Source: Nitrosomonadales bacterium (lineage in GTDB: Bacteria > Pseudomonadota > Gammaproteobacteria > Burkholderiales > Gallionellaceae). Taken from it: a stretch of 48,907 bases of DNA. Below are positions 20,177 through 30,133 of the stretch, one piece after another. Made by a program: the position numbers and the translations under genes. A model generated the notes under the pieces. It was given only the letters and a program-made list of their open reading frames with translations. It was not told the DNA's origin and did no database searches. The stretch lies in contig JACPVZ010000045.1 of assembly GCA_016197305.1 (NCBI GenBank), positions 1-48,907 on the forward strand. The letters are read 5' to 3'. Position 1 is the first letter of the stretch. Each line of letters begins with the position of its first letter.

Positions 20177-20575
20177 TCAGTTGTCCTGCGCGCCCTGATC
20201 TACCCATCTTTTCAGCACCGCAATGTGTTGCTTAGACAGCCCGCCATTCATGCCATACGGCATTTTGATCGAAGGATGCACACGGCCTTCCACCACCTGG
20301 ATCAGGATGCTGGTGAAGCTATCTCCCGGCTTGATGACCGCACCGAACCGCGTGCCTTTCATCAGGCTCTGGTAGGTGCGCATATCCAGCCCGCTCTTTT
20401 GATAGCCCTTGCCGCCAGGCTCGTGGCAGTTCAGGCAATAATCGTGGAGGATGGGACTGACGTCACGCTTGTAACTCGCCTGCGTCATAGTCGCGGCCGT
20501 AGCCGTACAGAGCAGCGGCAGCGCCGCGCACAACGTGGCGCATTGCAATATCCCGTTCTTCACATGGCCCTCCAC
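20177..20575 (-). CDS. Small monohaem c-type cytochrome-like protein
   Basis: Signal peptide; single CxxCH (YCLNCHEPGG); SIKMPYG; same strand as and adjacent to petABC. Confidence 0.8.
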   Translation of the reverse strand: MEGHVKNGILQCATLCAALPLLCTATAATMTQASYKRDVSPILHDYCLNCHEPGGKGYQKSGLDMRTYQSLMKGTRFGAVIKPGDSFTSILIQVVEGRVHPSIKMPYGMNGGLSKQHIAVLKRWVDQGAQDN

Positions 20576-20718
20576 AAAAACCGGATCAGGAATGAAGCAT
20601 CCGCACGCCAGCGGTTGCCGCCCATGCGGGGCGGCTATATCGGCGCGGAAACCACGATACCAGATTTATGTACTGTGAAGACAATATCCACAACAGCGTC
20701 AGGCCGGAGCTCGCCCGT

Positions 20719-21174
20719 TCAGAAGTCGAGCGCCTTGCGCCAGATGAACCAGATAGAGTGGAAGCGCGGCTTGATCTCGATACGCTCCCCTTTGGATTCA
20801 AAGCGCAACAGCGGCGACAATCCGGCACTGCCGCCGGCGGGAGCCAGTTCCCAGTGCGATTTTTCTTCCCAGGCAACATCCTTTTTAGATTCGGCAACCA
20901 GATAGATTTGTGCAGTTCCGCTGAATTCCGGACCTGCACGCCCGATATCCTTTGCGCGCTCCAGCACGACAGTCGCATTGATCTGATAAGGAAGCAACTG
21001 ATCCACATCGGAACGCTCGACCTGGATTGCCAATATGTCCAGATCGTGTGCGGAGGCATCCTCTTCCGACCGTGCCGCATGCGCCGCGACCAGCAAGCCC
21101 AAGAATGCCATGAAGAACCGAATGTGCATCCAGCCAGACTGGAAAAAACATAAACCAGAAATGAGGTGAAACAT
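20719..21174 (-). CDS. Hypothetical secreted protein
   Basis: MHIRFFMAFLGLLVAAHAARSEEDA signal peptide (start perhaps 21126); no family recognised. Confidence 0.55.
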   Translation of the reverse strand: MFHLISGLCFFQSGWMHIRFFMAFLGLLVAAHAARSEEDASAHDLDILAIQVERSDVDQLLPYQINATVVLERAKDIGRAGPEFSGTAQIYLVAESKKDVAWEEKSHWELAPAGGSAGLSPLLRFESKGERIEIKPRFHSIWFIWRKALDF

Positions 21175-21783
21175 AGCGCCCTCCTTATCACCGTCCCGCC
21201 GCCATAGTCGCCCTTAGGCCGGGGATTTTGCGCCCTTACCTTTCGATAAGTTTGCCCAGTGATCGCAGGCTATTGAATCGCTCCCCGATGGTCAATTCAC
21301 GTCAGGACGGATGGTTAGGTCTTTGGACAACTGGAAGATTGGCAGGATGAACGGTCGAATTCCCGGATGAACGGCAAACGGATAATTTCCAGAAATCCCC
21401 CCCATGCACAACATTCCGTTTGCTGATGAAGCCGGTGCTTCGCCGAAAAAATGTTCGCGACGTTTTTTCCCGAACGCGCGCCGGCTGAAATCAGGCCAAC
21501 CTGTTGATCCCGCTTCCATCCTGCGCATCCAGAACAACCGCTGCACACCAAACTTCAAGGACGATCCCATCATGCCGAGTCGAATATTTTGTATTGTTGA
21601 ACCTAATCTTGATAAGATTGCCTACGTCACTCATGAGTGTGCCAAGGCAGCCGCACCATTCTGTGCGGGCAGGATGCCCTGTCTCTAAACCCACCCGAGG
21701 AAACAGAAGATGCCGTCAGGCTGCAGTCAACGCTTGGATACAACTGCGCGCACCTTGCGCGATACCCCGCCTAAGCGCCGGCT

Positions 21784-24588
21784 GTGCGATGCATTTTCCG
21801 CCTCAAGGCTTGCGACCGGACAATGATAGACACCACGAGACATGACACCCTGCAGAAACAAATCAAGCTGACCATTGCATGGCTGGCTGGAAGCGCCGTG
21901 CTGATCATTGCCCTGCTGGTCTGGCGAACCACGAAGGAAACCGAGCATCATCACATCCTGTATGACTATCACCTGATGTCGGTCACCCATGCCGAAGCGA
22001 TCCACACGGCCTATGCCGCGATCACCCCGCCCAGCGGCATGCACGAAACGGATGCCTCGACGATCACCGACCGGCATGCCTTCGTCGACAACGTGCTGCT
22101 CCAGTACCAGAAAATTCTCGACCACAGCTCGGCACTGTTCGCGCTCGACAGCCAATACGCCGATCCCGCAATGACCAGTGCCACGCAGAGCCTGCGCGAC
22201 GAAATCTCCGCGTTGCAGCACCTCGCCGAAAACCATGGCGACAATCACTATGACTTTGCCCTCGCGCTGTCCCGCGGCACACCGAGGCTCGGCATGATCA
22301 GCGACCAGCTGTCCCGCCTGCATCGCGATGAATTTTTAAGCGAGCTGGCCGAACATGACCGGCAAATCCTTTTCCAGTGGGCAGCCCTGTCCGCCCTGGC
22401 GCTGAGCCTGCTCACCGGCACGATAATGCTGCTGCGCCGCAACTTTTCAGCCATCGACGCGGCGCGGAGCCATGAGCGCCAGGCAATGCACGCGATGCAG
22501 CGTTCCGAACAAAAATTTCGCGCGCTGTTCAACTCGACCAGCGATGCGGTCATCCTGATGACAGGGAAACAAGTCATAGACTGCAACAAATCGACGCTGA
22601 CATTGTTCGGCTGCTCCTCTAGCGAGGAGTTCTATGCAAAATTCCCTGCCGAGCTATCCGCCCCCGAACAACCGTTCGGCCCGGGATTCATCCCGTTGGC
22701 CGACTGGCAGAACAACGTGCTCAAGCACAACAACGGCGGCTATTTCGAGTGGCTGCACAAACGTGCCGACACCGGAGCGACCTTCTATGCCGAGGTACTG
22801 ATCGACAGCATGGTGATAGACGGCCAGGCCGTGCTGCAGGCGACGATACGCGACATCACGCGGCGCAAACAGACCGAACAGGCATTGCAGGAAAGCGAAT
22901 CCCGTTTCCGCGCCATTATCGAAGCCACACCGGTACCGCTGGCGCTGAACGACGGGCAGGGCAACATCACGTTCCTGAACCAGGCCTTTACCGAAACGCT
23001 GGGCTACACCCTGGACGACATCCCGACGCTGGCCGAGTGGTGGCCGCGCGCCTATCCCGATCCACAGTACCGGCAGCGTGTCATGGATAGCTGGCAGCAC
23101 AATCTCGCCGAAGCACAGCGTGCCGGCACCCCGTTCTCCCCGCTGGAACTCGAGATCACCCGCGAGGACGGACGCAGAGGCACGTTCCTGGTCGGTGCAG
23201 CGGACTTGCAAGGCAGCTTCTCCGGAATCCACCTCGTCACGTTGTACGACATCACCTCGCTCAAGGTCGCGGAACAGGAGATCAGGACGCTGGCCTTCTA
23301 TGACCCGCTGACGCATCTGCCCAACCGCCGGCTGCTGCTGGACCGCCTTAACCATGCGCTGCTGTCCAGCACGCGCAGCGGACGCAGCGGGGCGCTGCTG
23401 TTCATCGATCTCGACCACTTCAAGGATCTCAACGATACGCTAGGCCACGACATCGGCGACTTGCTGCTGCAGCAAGTCGCGCAACGCCTAGCCTCCTGCG
23501 TGCGAGAAGACGATACCGTGGCGCGCCTGGGCGGCGACGAATTCGTGGTGATGCTGGAAAATCTCAGCGAATACCCCATTGAGGCCGCCACGCAAACCGA
23601 GGTGATCGGCGACAAGATTCTCGCCAGCCTGAATCAGCCTTTCCAGCTCGCACAATACGAATTCCTCAACTCCAGCAGCATAGGCGCGACGCTGTTCCAT
23701 GGCCAGCAGCAGACAGTCGAGGAGCTGCTCAAGCAGGCCGACATCGCGATGTATCAATCCAAGGCCGCGGGACGCAATACGCTGCGCTTCTTCGACCCGC
23801 AGATGCAGGCCTCCATCTCGGAGCGCGTCGCACTGGAAGGGGATTTGCGCCAGGCGCTGGCGGGCAATCAGTTCCAGCTCTATTACCAGCTGCAGATCGA
23901 CCATGCCGGGCACGCCGTCGGTGCCGAAGCGCTGATCCGCTGGCTGCACCCGCAACGCGGCATGGTGTCTCCGGGCGTCTTCATCCCGCTGGCCGAGGAA
24001 ACCGGCCTGATCCTGCCGATAGGCGCCTGGGTGATGCAAACGGCCTGCGCCCAGATCAAGCAATGGGAACTCAATCCGCTCACCCGCGATTTGCAACTGG
24101 CCGTCAATATCAGCGCACGGCAGTTCCACCAGCCAGATTTCGTAGCCCAGGTCGATGACACCCTGAACAACAGCGCGATCAAACCCGACCGCCTGAAGCT
24201 GGAGATGACCGAAAGCCTGGTGCTCTCCGACATCGACGATACCATCGCCAAGATGCAGGAGTTGCGCAAGCGCGGCGTGTGTTTTTCGATGGATGACTTC
24301 GGGACCGGCCATTCTTCATTGTCCAGCCTGAGAAAACTGCCGCTCGACCAGCTCAAGATCGACCAGAGTTTCGTGCGCGACATCACCACCGATCCGGACG
24401 ATGCGGTGATCGTGCAGACCATCATTGCGATGGCGCAGAATCTGGGCATGGAAGTGATCGCCGAGGGTGTGGAGACCGAGCCGCAACGCGCGTTCCTGCA
24501 ACAGCATGGCTGCGACACCTATCAGGGTTACCTGTTCAGCAAGCCTCTGCCGCTGGCGCAGTTCGAAGAACTGCTGACGCGGCTTTAA
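21784..24588 (+). CDS. Membrane sensor diguanylate cyclase/phosphodiesterase (PAS-PAS-GGDEF-EAL)
   Basis: Two N-terminal TM segments; [19 protein letters not shown] (GGDEF); [15 protein letters not shown] (EAL). Alternative start 21823. Confidence 0.92.
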   Translation: MRCIFRLKACDRTMIDTTRHDTLQKQIKLTIAWLAGSAVLIIALLVWRTTKETEHHHILYDYHLMSVTHAEAIHTAYAAITPPSGMHETDASTITDRHAFVDNVLLQYQKILDHSSALFALDSQYADPAMTSATQSLRDEISALQHLAENHGDNHYDFALALSRGTPRLGMISDQLSRLHRDEFLSELAEHDRQILFQWAALSALALSLLTGTIMLLRRNFSAIDAARSHERQAMHAMQRSEQKFRALFNSTSDAVILMTGKQVIDCNKSTLTLFGCSSSEEFYAKFPAELSAPEQPFGPGFIPLADWQNNVLKHNNGGYFEWLHKRADTGATFYAEVLIDSMVIDGQAVLQATIRDITRRKQTEQALQESESRFRAIIEATPVPLALNDGQGNITFLNQAFTETLGYTLDDIPTLAEWWPRAYPDPQYRQRVMDSWQHNLAEAQRAGTPFSPLELEITREDGRRGTFLVGAADLQGSFSGIHLVTLYDITSLKVAEQEIRTLAFYDPLTHLPNRRLLLDRLNHALLSSTRSGRSGALLFIDLDHFKDLNDTLGHDIGDLLLQQVAQRLASCVREDDTVARLGGDEFVVMLENLSEYPIEAATQTEVIGDKILASLNQPFQLAQYEFLNSSSIGATLFHGQQQTVEELLKQADIAMYQSKAAGRNTLRFFDPQMQASISERVALEGDLRQALAGNQFQLYYQLQIDHAGHAVGAEALIRWLHPQRGMVSPGVFIPLAEETGLILPIGAWVMQTACAQIKQWELNPLTRDLQLAVNISARQFHQPDFVAQVDDTLNNSAIKPDRLKLEMTESLVLSDIDDTIAKMQELRKRGVCFSMDDFGTGHSSLSSLRKLPLDQLKIDQSFVRDITTDPDDAVIVQTIIAMAQNLGMEVIAEGVETEPQRAFLQQHGCDTYQGYLFSKPLPLAQFEELLTRL

Positions 24589-25454
24589 TCGGGCCGCATC
24601 CCGGCCAGCATGTCCGGAACGGTGGGGTAGCGCAGCCGCACCTTCAGTTCCAGCCTCATCCGCCGGTTGGTCAGGCGTCGCGATTCATTCATGAACGACA
24701 GCAACATTTCCGGCAACACCCGCTGCGCCTCGCTCCGGCTGATGCGCGGTACGCGCGGCAGACCGAACGTATCCGCCACACGGTCGAAATACTCGCCCAT
24801 TTTCAGCCGGCTGTCGTCGCTGCTGTGATAAACGCGGCACGCAGCCCCCTTGCGCAGCGCAGCCACGCACACGCGCGCCAGATCGTCGGCATGGATATGG
24901 TTGGTGTAACTGTCTTCGCTGTCCACGATGGCCGGTGTGCCTTGCCGGATGCGGCTCAGCGGCAGACGGTCCGCGGCATAGATGCCGGGCACGCGCAGGA
25001 TGCTGGCGTTCGCCCCGTTGCGCCTGGCCCAGCGCCGCACCTGCCGTTCCGCATCGACCCTGCGCAGTGAACGGGGTGAGGTGGCGCGGAGCGGATGTGA
25101 CTCGCTGACCCAGGCGCCCGCGCAATCGCCGTACACACCGCTGGTGCTGATGTACACCACGCGTTGCGGCGGCTTGCTTCGTGACAACGCGCCGAGCAGG
25201 TTGCGGGTGCGCGTATCGGACGCGCCGGTGTTCGGCGGCGGCGCAAGATGCAACACCTGTTCGGCCAGCCCGGCGATGCGCGCAAGACTGCGCCTGTCGT
25301 CCAGATCGGCGATCACCGGTGTCGCGCCCAGTGCGCGCAGCCTGGCACAGTAGTCCGGATTGCGCACCACCGCGTAAATCCGGTAATGCGGGGCCAGCAA
25401 CGGAATGGCGCGCAACGCCACATCGCCACAACCCACTATCAGCAAACGTCTCAT
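24585..25454 (-). CDS. NAD-dependent epimerase/dehydratase family protein
   Basis: [40 protein letters not shown]; convergent stop overlap with the GGDEF-EAL gene. Confidence 0.85.
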   Translation of the reverse strand: MRRLLIVGCGDVALRAIPLLAPHYRIYAVVRNPDYCARLRALGATPVIADLDDRRSLARIAGLAEQVLHLAPPPNTGASDTRTRNLLGALSRSKPPQRVVYISTSGVYGDCAGAWVSESHPLRATSPRSLRRVDAERQVRRWARRNGANASILRVPGIYAADRLPLSRIRQGTPAIVDSEDSYTNHIHADDLARVCVAALRKGAACRVYHSSDDSRLKMGEYFDRVADTFGLPRVPRISRSEAQRVLPEMLLSFMNESRRLTNRRMRLELKVRLRYPTVPDMLAGMRPD

Positions 25455-25513
25455 GTTAGGGAACCGGCCAGTTATACGGTAAAATTCGCGTCTACAGCAA
25501 TCAGAAATCCATC

Positions 25514-26527
25514 ATGACTTTTCACACCACCCTCCAGCCCAGCGGCCACAGCTTCGACCATCCTGAACTTGAAACCATCCTGGAAGCCGCGCTCAAGAAC
25601 GGTTATATCCTGCCTTACAGCTGTCGCGATGGCGTATGCGGTGCCTGCAAGGGCAGGATATTGCAGGGTCGGGTGGATTATGGCAAATATCAGGCCACGA
25701 CGCTGACCGATGCGGAACGCGAGGCCGGCATGGCGCTGTTCTGCTGCGCAAAGCCGCTTTCCGACCTGGTCATCGAATGCCGCGAAGTGAACAGCATCAA
25801 AGACATTCCTGTAAAGACCATGCCCTGCCGGGTGCAAAGCATGGCCCGTCCCGCGCCGGACGTGATGGTGCTGAAACTCAAGCTACCGGCCAGCGAGCGC
25901 CTGCAATTCATCGCCGGGCAGTACATCGACATCCTGCTGAAAGACCACAAGCCGCGCAGCTTCTCGCTGGCCAACGCACCGCATGACGACGAATTCCTGG
26001 AATTGCACATCCGCAACATCGCCGGCGGCGAGTTCACCCGGCATGTGTTCGAGACGATGAAGGAGCGCGACATCCTGCGCTTCAAGGGGCCGCTGGGCAC
26101 GTTCTTCCTGCGCGAGGATACCGACAAGCCGATCATCTTCGTCGCCAGCGGCACCGGTTTCGCACCGATCAAGGCGATCATCGAGCACGCGCTGCATGCC
26201 GGCATCAAGCGCCCGATGCATTTCTATTGGGGTGCGCGCAAACTGGCCGACCTGTATATGCTGGAACTGGCGGAACAGTGGCAAAGCAGAGGCATCCGCT
26301 TCACCCCGGTGCTCTCCGACGCACTGGCCGAAGATCACTGGCAAGGCCGCACCGGCTTCGTCCATGAGGCTTTGCTGCAGGATTATGCCGACCTGTCCGG
26401 CCACGAGGTGTATGCCTGCGGCGCACCGGTCGTCGTGGAAGCCGCACACCGGGATTTCACCGCGCAGCGCAAACTGCCCAACGAGGCGTTCTTCTCCGAC
26501 GCGTTCACCTTCGTTCCGAAAAGCTAG
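25514..26527 (+). CDS. 2Fe-2S ferredoxin/FAD-NAD oxidoreductase (CDP-6-deoxy-delta-3,4-glucoseen reductase-like)
   Basis: ILPYSCRDGVCGACKGRILQG 2Fe-2S motif; RSFSLANAP; FVASGTGFAPIKAIIEHAL. Confidence 0.88.
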   Translation: MTFHTTLQPSGHSFDHPELETILEAALKNGYILPYSCRDGVCGACKGRILQGRVDYGKYQATTLTDAEREAGMALFCCAKPLSDLVIECREVNSIKDIPVKTMPCRVQSMARPAPDVMVLKLKLPASERLQFIAGQYIDILLKDHKPRSFSLANAPHDDEFLELHIRNIAGGEFTRHVFETMKERDILRFKGPLGTFFLREDTDKPIIFVASGTGFAPIKAIIEHALHAGIKRPMHFYWGARKLADLYMLELAEQWQSRGIRFTPVLSDALAEDHWQGRTGFVHEALLQDYADLSGHEVYACGAPVVVEAAHRDFTAQRKLPNEAFFSDAFTFVPKS

Positions 26528-26677
26528 GTCATACGATCAAGCAAAGCTTGGTCAGACACAGACTGTCAGATAGGCGGCCTCGCCGCCATGTAGATTTAAA
26601 TTGAATGGCCGCAAGCAGCACTTCGCGATCTACTGTTCACGACCCTTTGCAGTCCTACAAGATTCTGGAAAGCGTTC

Positions 26678-26744
26678 GTTCAACGTCTGAGTTCAGGGGC
26701 GCGCTGCCGATAGGCGGCGCGTCTCTTGCAACGATAAGTTAGGC
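26678..26744 (-). repeat. attC-like (59-base-element-like) recombination site
   Basis: Minus strand: GCCTAAC-ttatcgttgcaagagacgcgccgcctatcggcagcgcgcccctgaactcagac-GTTGAAC. Fits RYYYAAC...GTTRRRY, 67 nt, imperfect stem with unpaired base, just 3' of a short-leader gene. Confidence 0.75.
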
Positions 26745-27530
26745 TGAACAGTTTTCACAGCGTAGAGAAGTACAAGGTTGTCATTGTTGTAAACACCTCC
26801 GGTTTTCCCGAAATCCTTCCGGTGAAATAGACGCCAGTCCTGCGGCGGGCGTAAATATCGAGCTCTTGTGCAACAGCGCGCGCGGAAAATTCCTCAGCGG
26901 TCTCAAGTTGCTCAAGACGAATAGTGATTCCAAGATCGACCTCACTACTTACGAAAGAGTCTGGCACCCAGCCTCTAACAGTGCATTTCCAGTCTGTCTC
27001 GGGTCCATAGGTGACCTCGATCCAATCATCTTTCTCGGATTCGCCATCATCAGGACGTAAGACAAAATCGTTTAAGACGCTCGTGCTGAGCAGGTCTGTC
27101 GAGCGCAGGAAGTACCACGAAAATTCGACCAACTCTTGGCACCGACGGTGAGGAGGAGGACTTTTGTAGTGATGTTCTAGGAGGTTCCTCACTTCAGATA
27201 CTTCGCGAAGCATAGTGGGCCTAGCGATTCCAAAATATCCCAGCACATCGAGCAATTCTGACGGTTTAGATGCATCAGGAATCTTCTTGAAGCGATACAA
27301 AGACGTGAGTCGCTTGAGCCTATGGTCAATAGCTCGTTTAAGGTTTCCCACGCAGTCGATCCGAAAATGCTCATTGTCAGGATGCGCCAACAAGTTTTCT
27401 GCATGCTTCCAGTATCTATAAGGCGTTCTCCAATTCTGATCGTCGGCAATTGCCGAGGACTGGCGTGAAGGAGCCCATGACAGGATTTGTGTTGTGAGCG
27501 AAATCTCACGGCTGATCATTTGGAGCCTAA
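26684..27530 (-). mobile_element. Putative integron-type gene cassette (single), no integrase in window
   Basis: Boundaries inferred as G^TTRRRY at both ends: GTTAGGC at 27531-27525 and GTTGAAC at 26684-26678. The joined circle gives R' GTTAGGC, exactly complementary to R'' GCCTAAC. Confidence 0.7.
26755..27519 (-). CDS. Cassette-borne hypothetical protein with HEPN-like N-terminal region (R-x4-H)
   Basis: 254 aa; helical WKHAENLLAHP...NLKRAIDHRLKRL...LREVSEVRNLLEHHYKSPP; ATG 5 nt after GTTAGGC; AT-richer than flanks. Confidence 0.65.
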   Translation of the reverse strand: MISREISLTTQILSWAPSRQSSAIADDQNWRTPYRYWKHAENLLAHPDNEHFRIDCVGNLKRAIDHRLKRLTSLYRFKKIPDASKPSELLDVLGYFGIARPTMLREVSEVRNLLEHHYKSPPPHRRCQELVEFSWYFLRSTDLLSTSVLNDFVLRPDDGESEKDDWIEVTYGPETDWKCTVRGWVPDSFVSSEVDLGITIRLEQLETAEEFSARAVAQELDIYARRRTGVYFTGRISGKPEVFTTMTTLYFSTL

Positions 27531-27807
27531 CAATTATTAGACAGACCTACCTGTCTGTACTATTAAAAATAGTGTGGAATGCATATTTTCGGTAAGCAAT
27601 TGTTCATTGAACCTCCCCCGTTTTTATTGTTCCGCATATGCGTTAATAGCACGGACGGATTGAACCATATATTTCCACAACCGAATATAGGCCGAAGTAT
27701 CTAGACAATCTGGCCTAGTCATAATTTCTAAGGGCGCGCCTAACGACTGCAAATGGCACACAGCGGAATTCAAAATCGCAAAATGGCTTGCATGAAAGCG
27801 GACGCAA

Positions 27808-28983
27808 CTAATGCCCGGCATTCAGCTGCAGTGCGAGGTGGTAATACTTGCTCGCCTGTTCGGCGTTGCCCAGGCGTTCCGCCAGGAGGCCCAACGCTTC
27901 ATAGGCGCCCTTGCCGGGTGAGATACTGATGCTGGCATCCAGATAGCTCTGCGCCTTGCCCCACAGCTTTTGGTGCAGGCACAGCTTGCCCAGCGCCAGC
28001 AGCAAGCCTGCATCCTGCTTGTGCTGATTGAGCCATTTCTCGGCCTGCTCGATCTGCACCAGCACATCGCCCGACTGGCAATCGCCGTACAGCGCAACCA
28101 GTTCGCTGTCCCACTGCGCGTTCAGGCTGTCCGAGAGCAGCTGTTGCGCGACCGCGCCGCCGCCGTGCCGGATCAACGCCGATGCAGCGGTGGCGGCAAT
28201 CCTGCTGCGGCGCTTGAAGTCGGCCGGAATGTTCTTCAGGCAGGCCTCCAGCCCTTCGAGATTTTCCTGCTGGCCGATCTTCTCCAGACAGGCCTGCTGA
28301 CGCAGCTGTGCCGCGACCGTCACATCGATGGCCTGGCGTTTCTCCAGCTGCTCCAGCACCCGCAGCACCTCATCCCAGTTGCCGGCCTGGCGCTGCGCCT
28401 TCAGCTCCAGCGAGAGCGCGCCGACGTGGCCCTTGACGCCGGTGTCGCGCAGCTCCTGCAGCGCGTTCAGCGCGGCGCGCGGGTCGCGCTGGTCAAGCAT
28501 GAATTTGGTCGTGGCCATCAGGCGCATCGTCGCATCGCCGACCTTGCGGCCTTCGGCCGCGGCCAGATAGGCGTCGCGCTTTTCGTATTCGTGCAATTCA
28601 TGCGCCGCGCGCGCCGCGATGATGGGGTGCAACGCCGAGGTGTCGCCCAGCTCCATCGCACGTGCCGCCGCCTTTTCCGCCTCGGCGTAACGCCCCTCGA
28701 AGTAGGCGCTGAGGGTTTCGTCGAGCAGTTCGCGCGCCTTGGCCTGGGCGCGCTCCAGGCGGAATTTCTTCACATAGGCCGGCAGCTGCAGCGCGGCGAT
28801 GACCAGGCGCAGCAGGCCGTAGCCGAACACCAGCGTCAGCAACCACAGCACGACGAACAGAATGAACGACATCTCGATACGGTACGGCGGATACACCAGC
28901 AACACATAGGCCGGGTTGTGCGAGGCCATCGTCAGCGCGACCGCAGCGGCAAACAACAGCAATATCCAGATCAGGTATTTCAT
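27808..28983 (-). CDS. hemY: HemY protein (heme biosynthesis-associated TPR membrane protein)
   Basis: MKYLIWILLLFAAAVALTMASHNPAYVLLVYPPYRIEMS; hemCDXY order. Confidence 0.92.
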   Translation of the reverse strand: MKYLIWILLLFAAAVALTMASHNPAYVLLVYPPYRIEMSFILFVVLWLLTLVFGYGLLRLVIAALQLPAYVKKFRLERAQAKARELLDETLSAYFEGRYAEAEKAAARAMELGDTSALHPIIAARAAHELHEYEKRDAYLAAAEGRKVGDATMRLMATTKFMLDQRDPRAALNALQELRDTGVKGHVGALSLELKAQRQAGNWDEVLRVLEQLEKRQAIDVTVAAQLRQQACLEKIGQQENLEGLEACLKNIPADFKRRSRIAATAASALIRHGGGAVAQQLLSDSLNAQWDSELVALYGDCQSGDVLVQIEQAEKWLNQHKQDAGLLLALGKLCLHQKLWGKAQSYLDASISISPGKGAYEALGLLAERLGNAEQASKYYHLALQLNAGH

Positions 28984-29014
28984 CGCGCCGTCTTGCTCGT
29001 CACATTGCCCCGCT

Positions 29015-30133
29015 TCATCGCATCGCCTTGGCGCGCGTATCGGTCCCGGTGCGCGCCTCGTGGGTCAGCCGGTAATTGCGCACCGCCTGCAGGCTAGGGC
29101 TGATGTCCGGCAATTCGATGTTGATGCTGGATATGGCAAGCTTCTTCAGTCCCGCCAGCATGCGCACGCTTTCATTCGACTTGACGTCGAAATGACGCGC
29201 GACCCACAGCTGCACGGTCTTCAGCTCCGCCTTGAAGCTGTCCTCGTCCCGCGACAGCAGCGCGAGCCGTGCCGACAACAGGCGCAACTTGATGTTTTCG
29301 CGCAGGAAGAATTCCTGGTTGGGCGGCAGCAGCGGAATCTCGGCCTTGCCGGTATCGACGATGCGCACCAGCTGTTTGGCCTCCTGCCAGATCTCGCGCA
29401 ACAGGCGTTGCGTCGCGGTTTCATCCTTCGGTGGCGCGGCAGGCGGTTCTTCGACCGTGCCGTTGCGTTGCTGGTAGACCAGCGGCAGCTCGTCCACCGC
29501 AGCCATCAGGTTGTCGAGCTGGAAATTGAGCGCTGCGACATCCACGTTGGGCAAGATCCGCAACTTGTCCATGTCCAGGCTGATCGCCTTGCGCAGCCCG
29601 TTGAATGCCGGACGGTCCATGCGCTGCAGGCGCGCATCGGCGCTCTGCATCGCGATCAGCGCCGCCTTCACGTTGCCGGACAATTGCAGCTGCTGCGCGG
29701 CGATCAGCAACATCTGCTCGACTTCCGCCAGCGCGGTCTCATCGCGGCTGACGGTCAGGTCGTTATACAGCGCCTCCAGCGCGGCGCGCTGGTTCTGCGC
29801 CTCGGCATAGCGGGTCTCCAGCGTCGCGACCTTGCCGGCCAGGTCGCGCACCTGATCCTGGCTCTGCGTCAACAACAGCTGGTTGGCCTTGCTGGTGCCG
29901 TCCATCTCGGCGATCTTTTTCGCCAGCTGCTGCTGCATCTCGCTGATCGCCAGATGCCCGTCCACCCATTGCCACAGGAACACCACGACCAGCACGGCCA
30001 GCGTCATCTGTGTCAGCGTCATCCTGGCGAACACATCCGCCAGCGTCGTCTTGCGCGCACGGTGCGGCAACGGTGCGGTTTCGTCCGGCTCCGGATAGTC
30101 CTGGTTTGTCGCGCGTGGTTCCTGCTCGCTCAT
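29015..30133 (-). CDS. hemX: HemX-like uroporphyrinogen-III C-methyltransferase family membrane protein
   Basis: MSEQEPRATNQDYPE...TLTQMTLAVLVVVFLWQWVDGHLAISEMQQQLAKK; ATGA overlap with hemD, so start 30133 rather than 30316. Confidence 0.9.
   Translation of the reverse strand: MSEQEPRATNQDYPEPDETAPLPHRARKTTLADVFARMTLTQMTLAVLVVVFLWQWVDGHLAISEMQQQLAKKIAEMDGTSKANQLLLTQSQDQVRDLAGKVATLETRYAEAQNQRAALEALYNDLTVSRDETALAEVEQMLLIAAQQLQLSGNVKAALIAMQSADARLQRMDRPAFNGLRKAISLDMDKLRILPNVDVAALNFQLDNLMAAVDELPLVYQQRNGTVEEPPAAPPKDETATQRLLREIWQEAKQLVRIVDTGKAEIPLLPPNQEFFLRENIKLRLLSARLALLSRDEDSFKAELKTVQLWVARHFDVKSNESVRMLAGLKKLAISSINIELPDISPSLQAVRNYRLTHEARTGTDTRAKAMR

Noticed and set aside
18326-20905. 859-aa plus-strand ORF antisense to petABC
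   Set aside because: Shadow ORF over three clear cytochrome bc1 genes; low-complexity HRQ-rich translation with no motif.
27532-27744. A second complete integron cassette
   Set aside because: GTTAGGC is present at both ends, but no canonical R'' (RYYYAAC) or attC stem was found inside; kept only as a weak observation.
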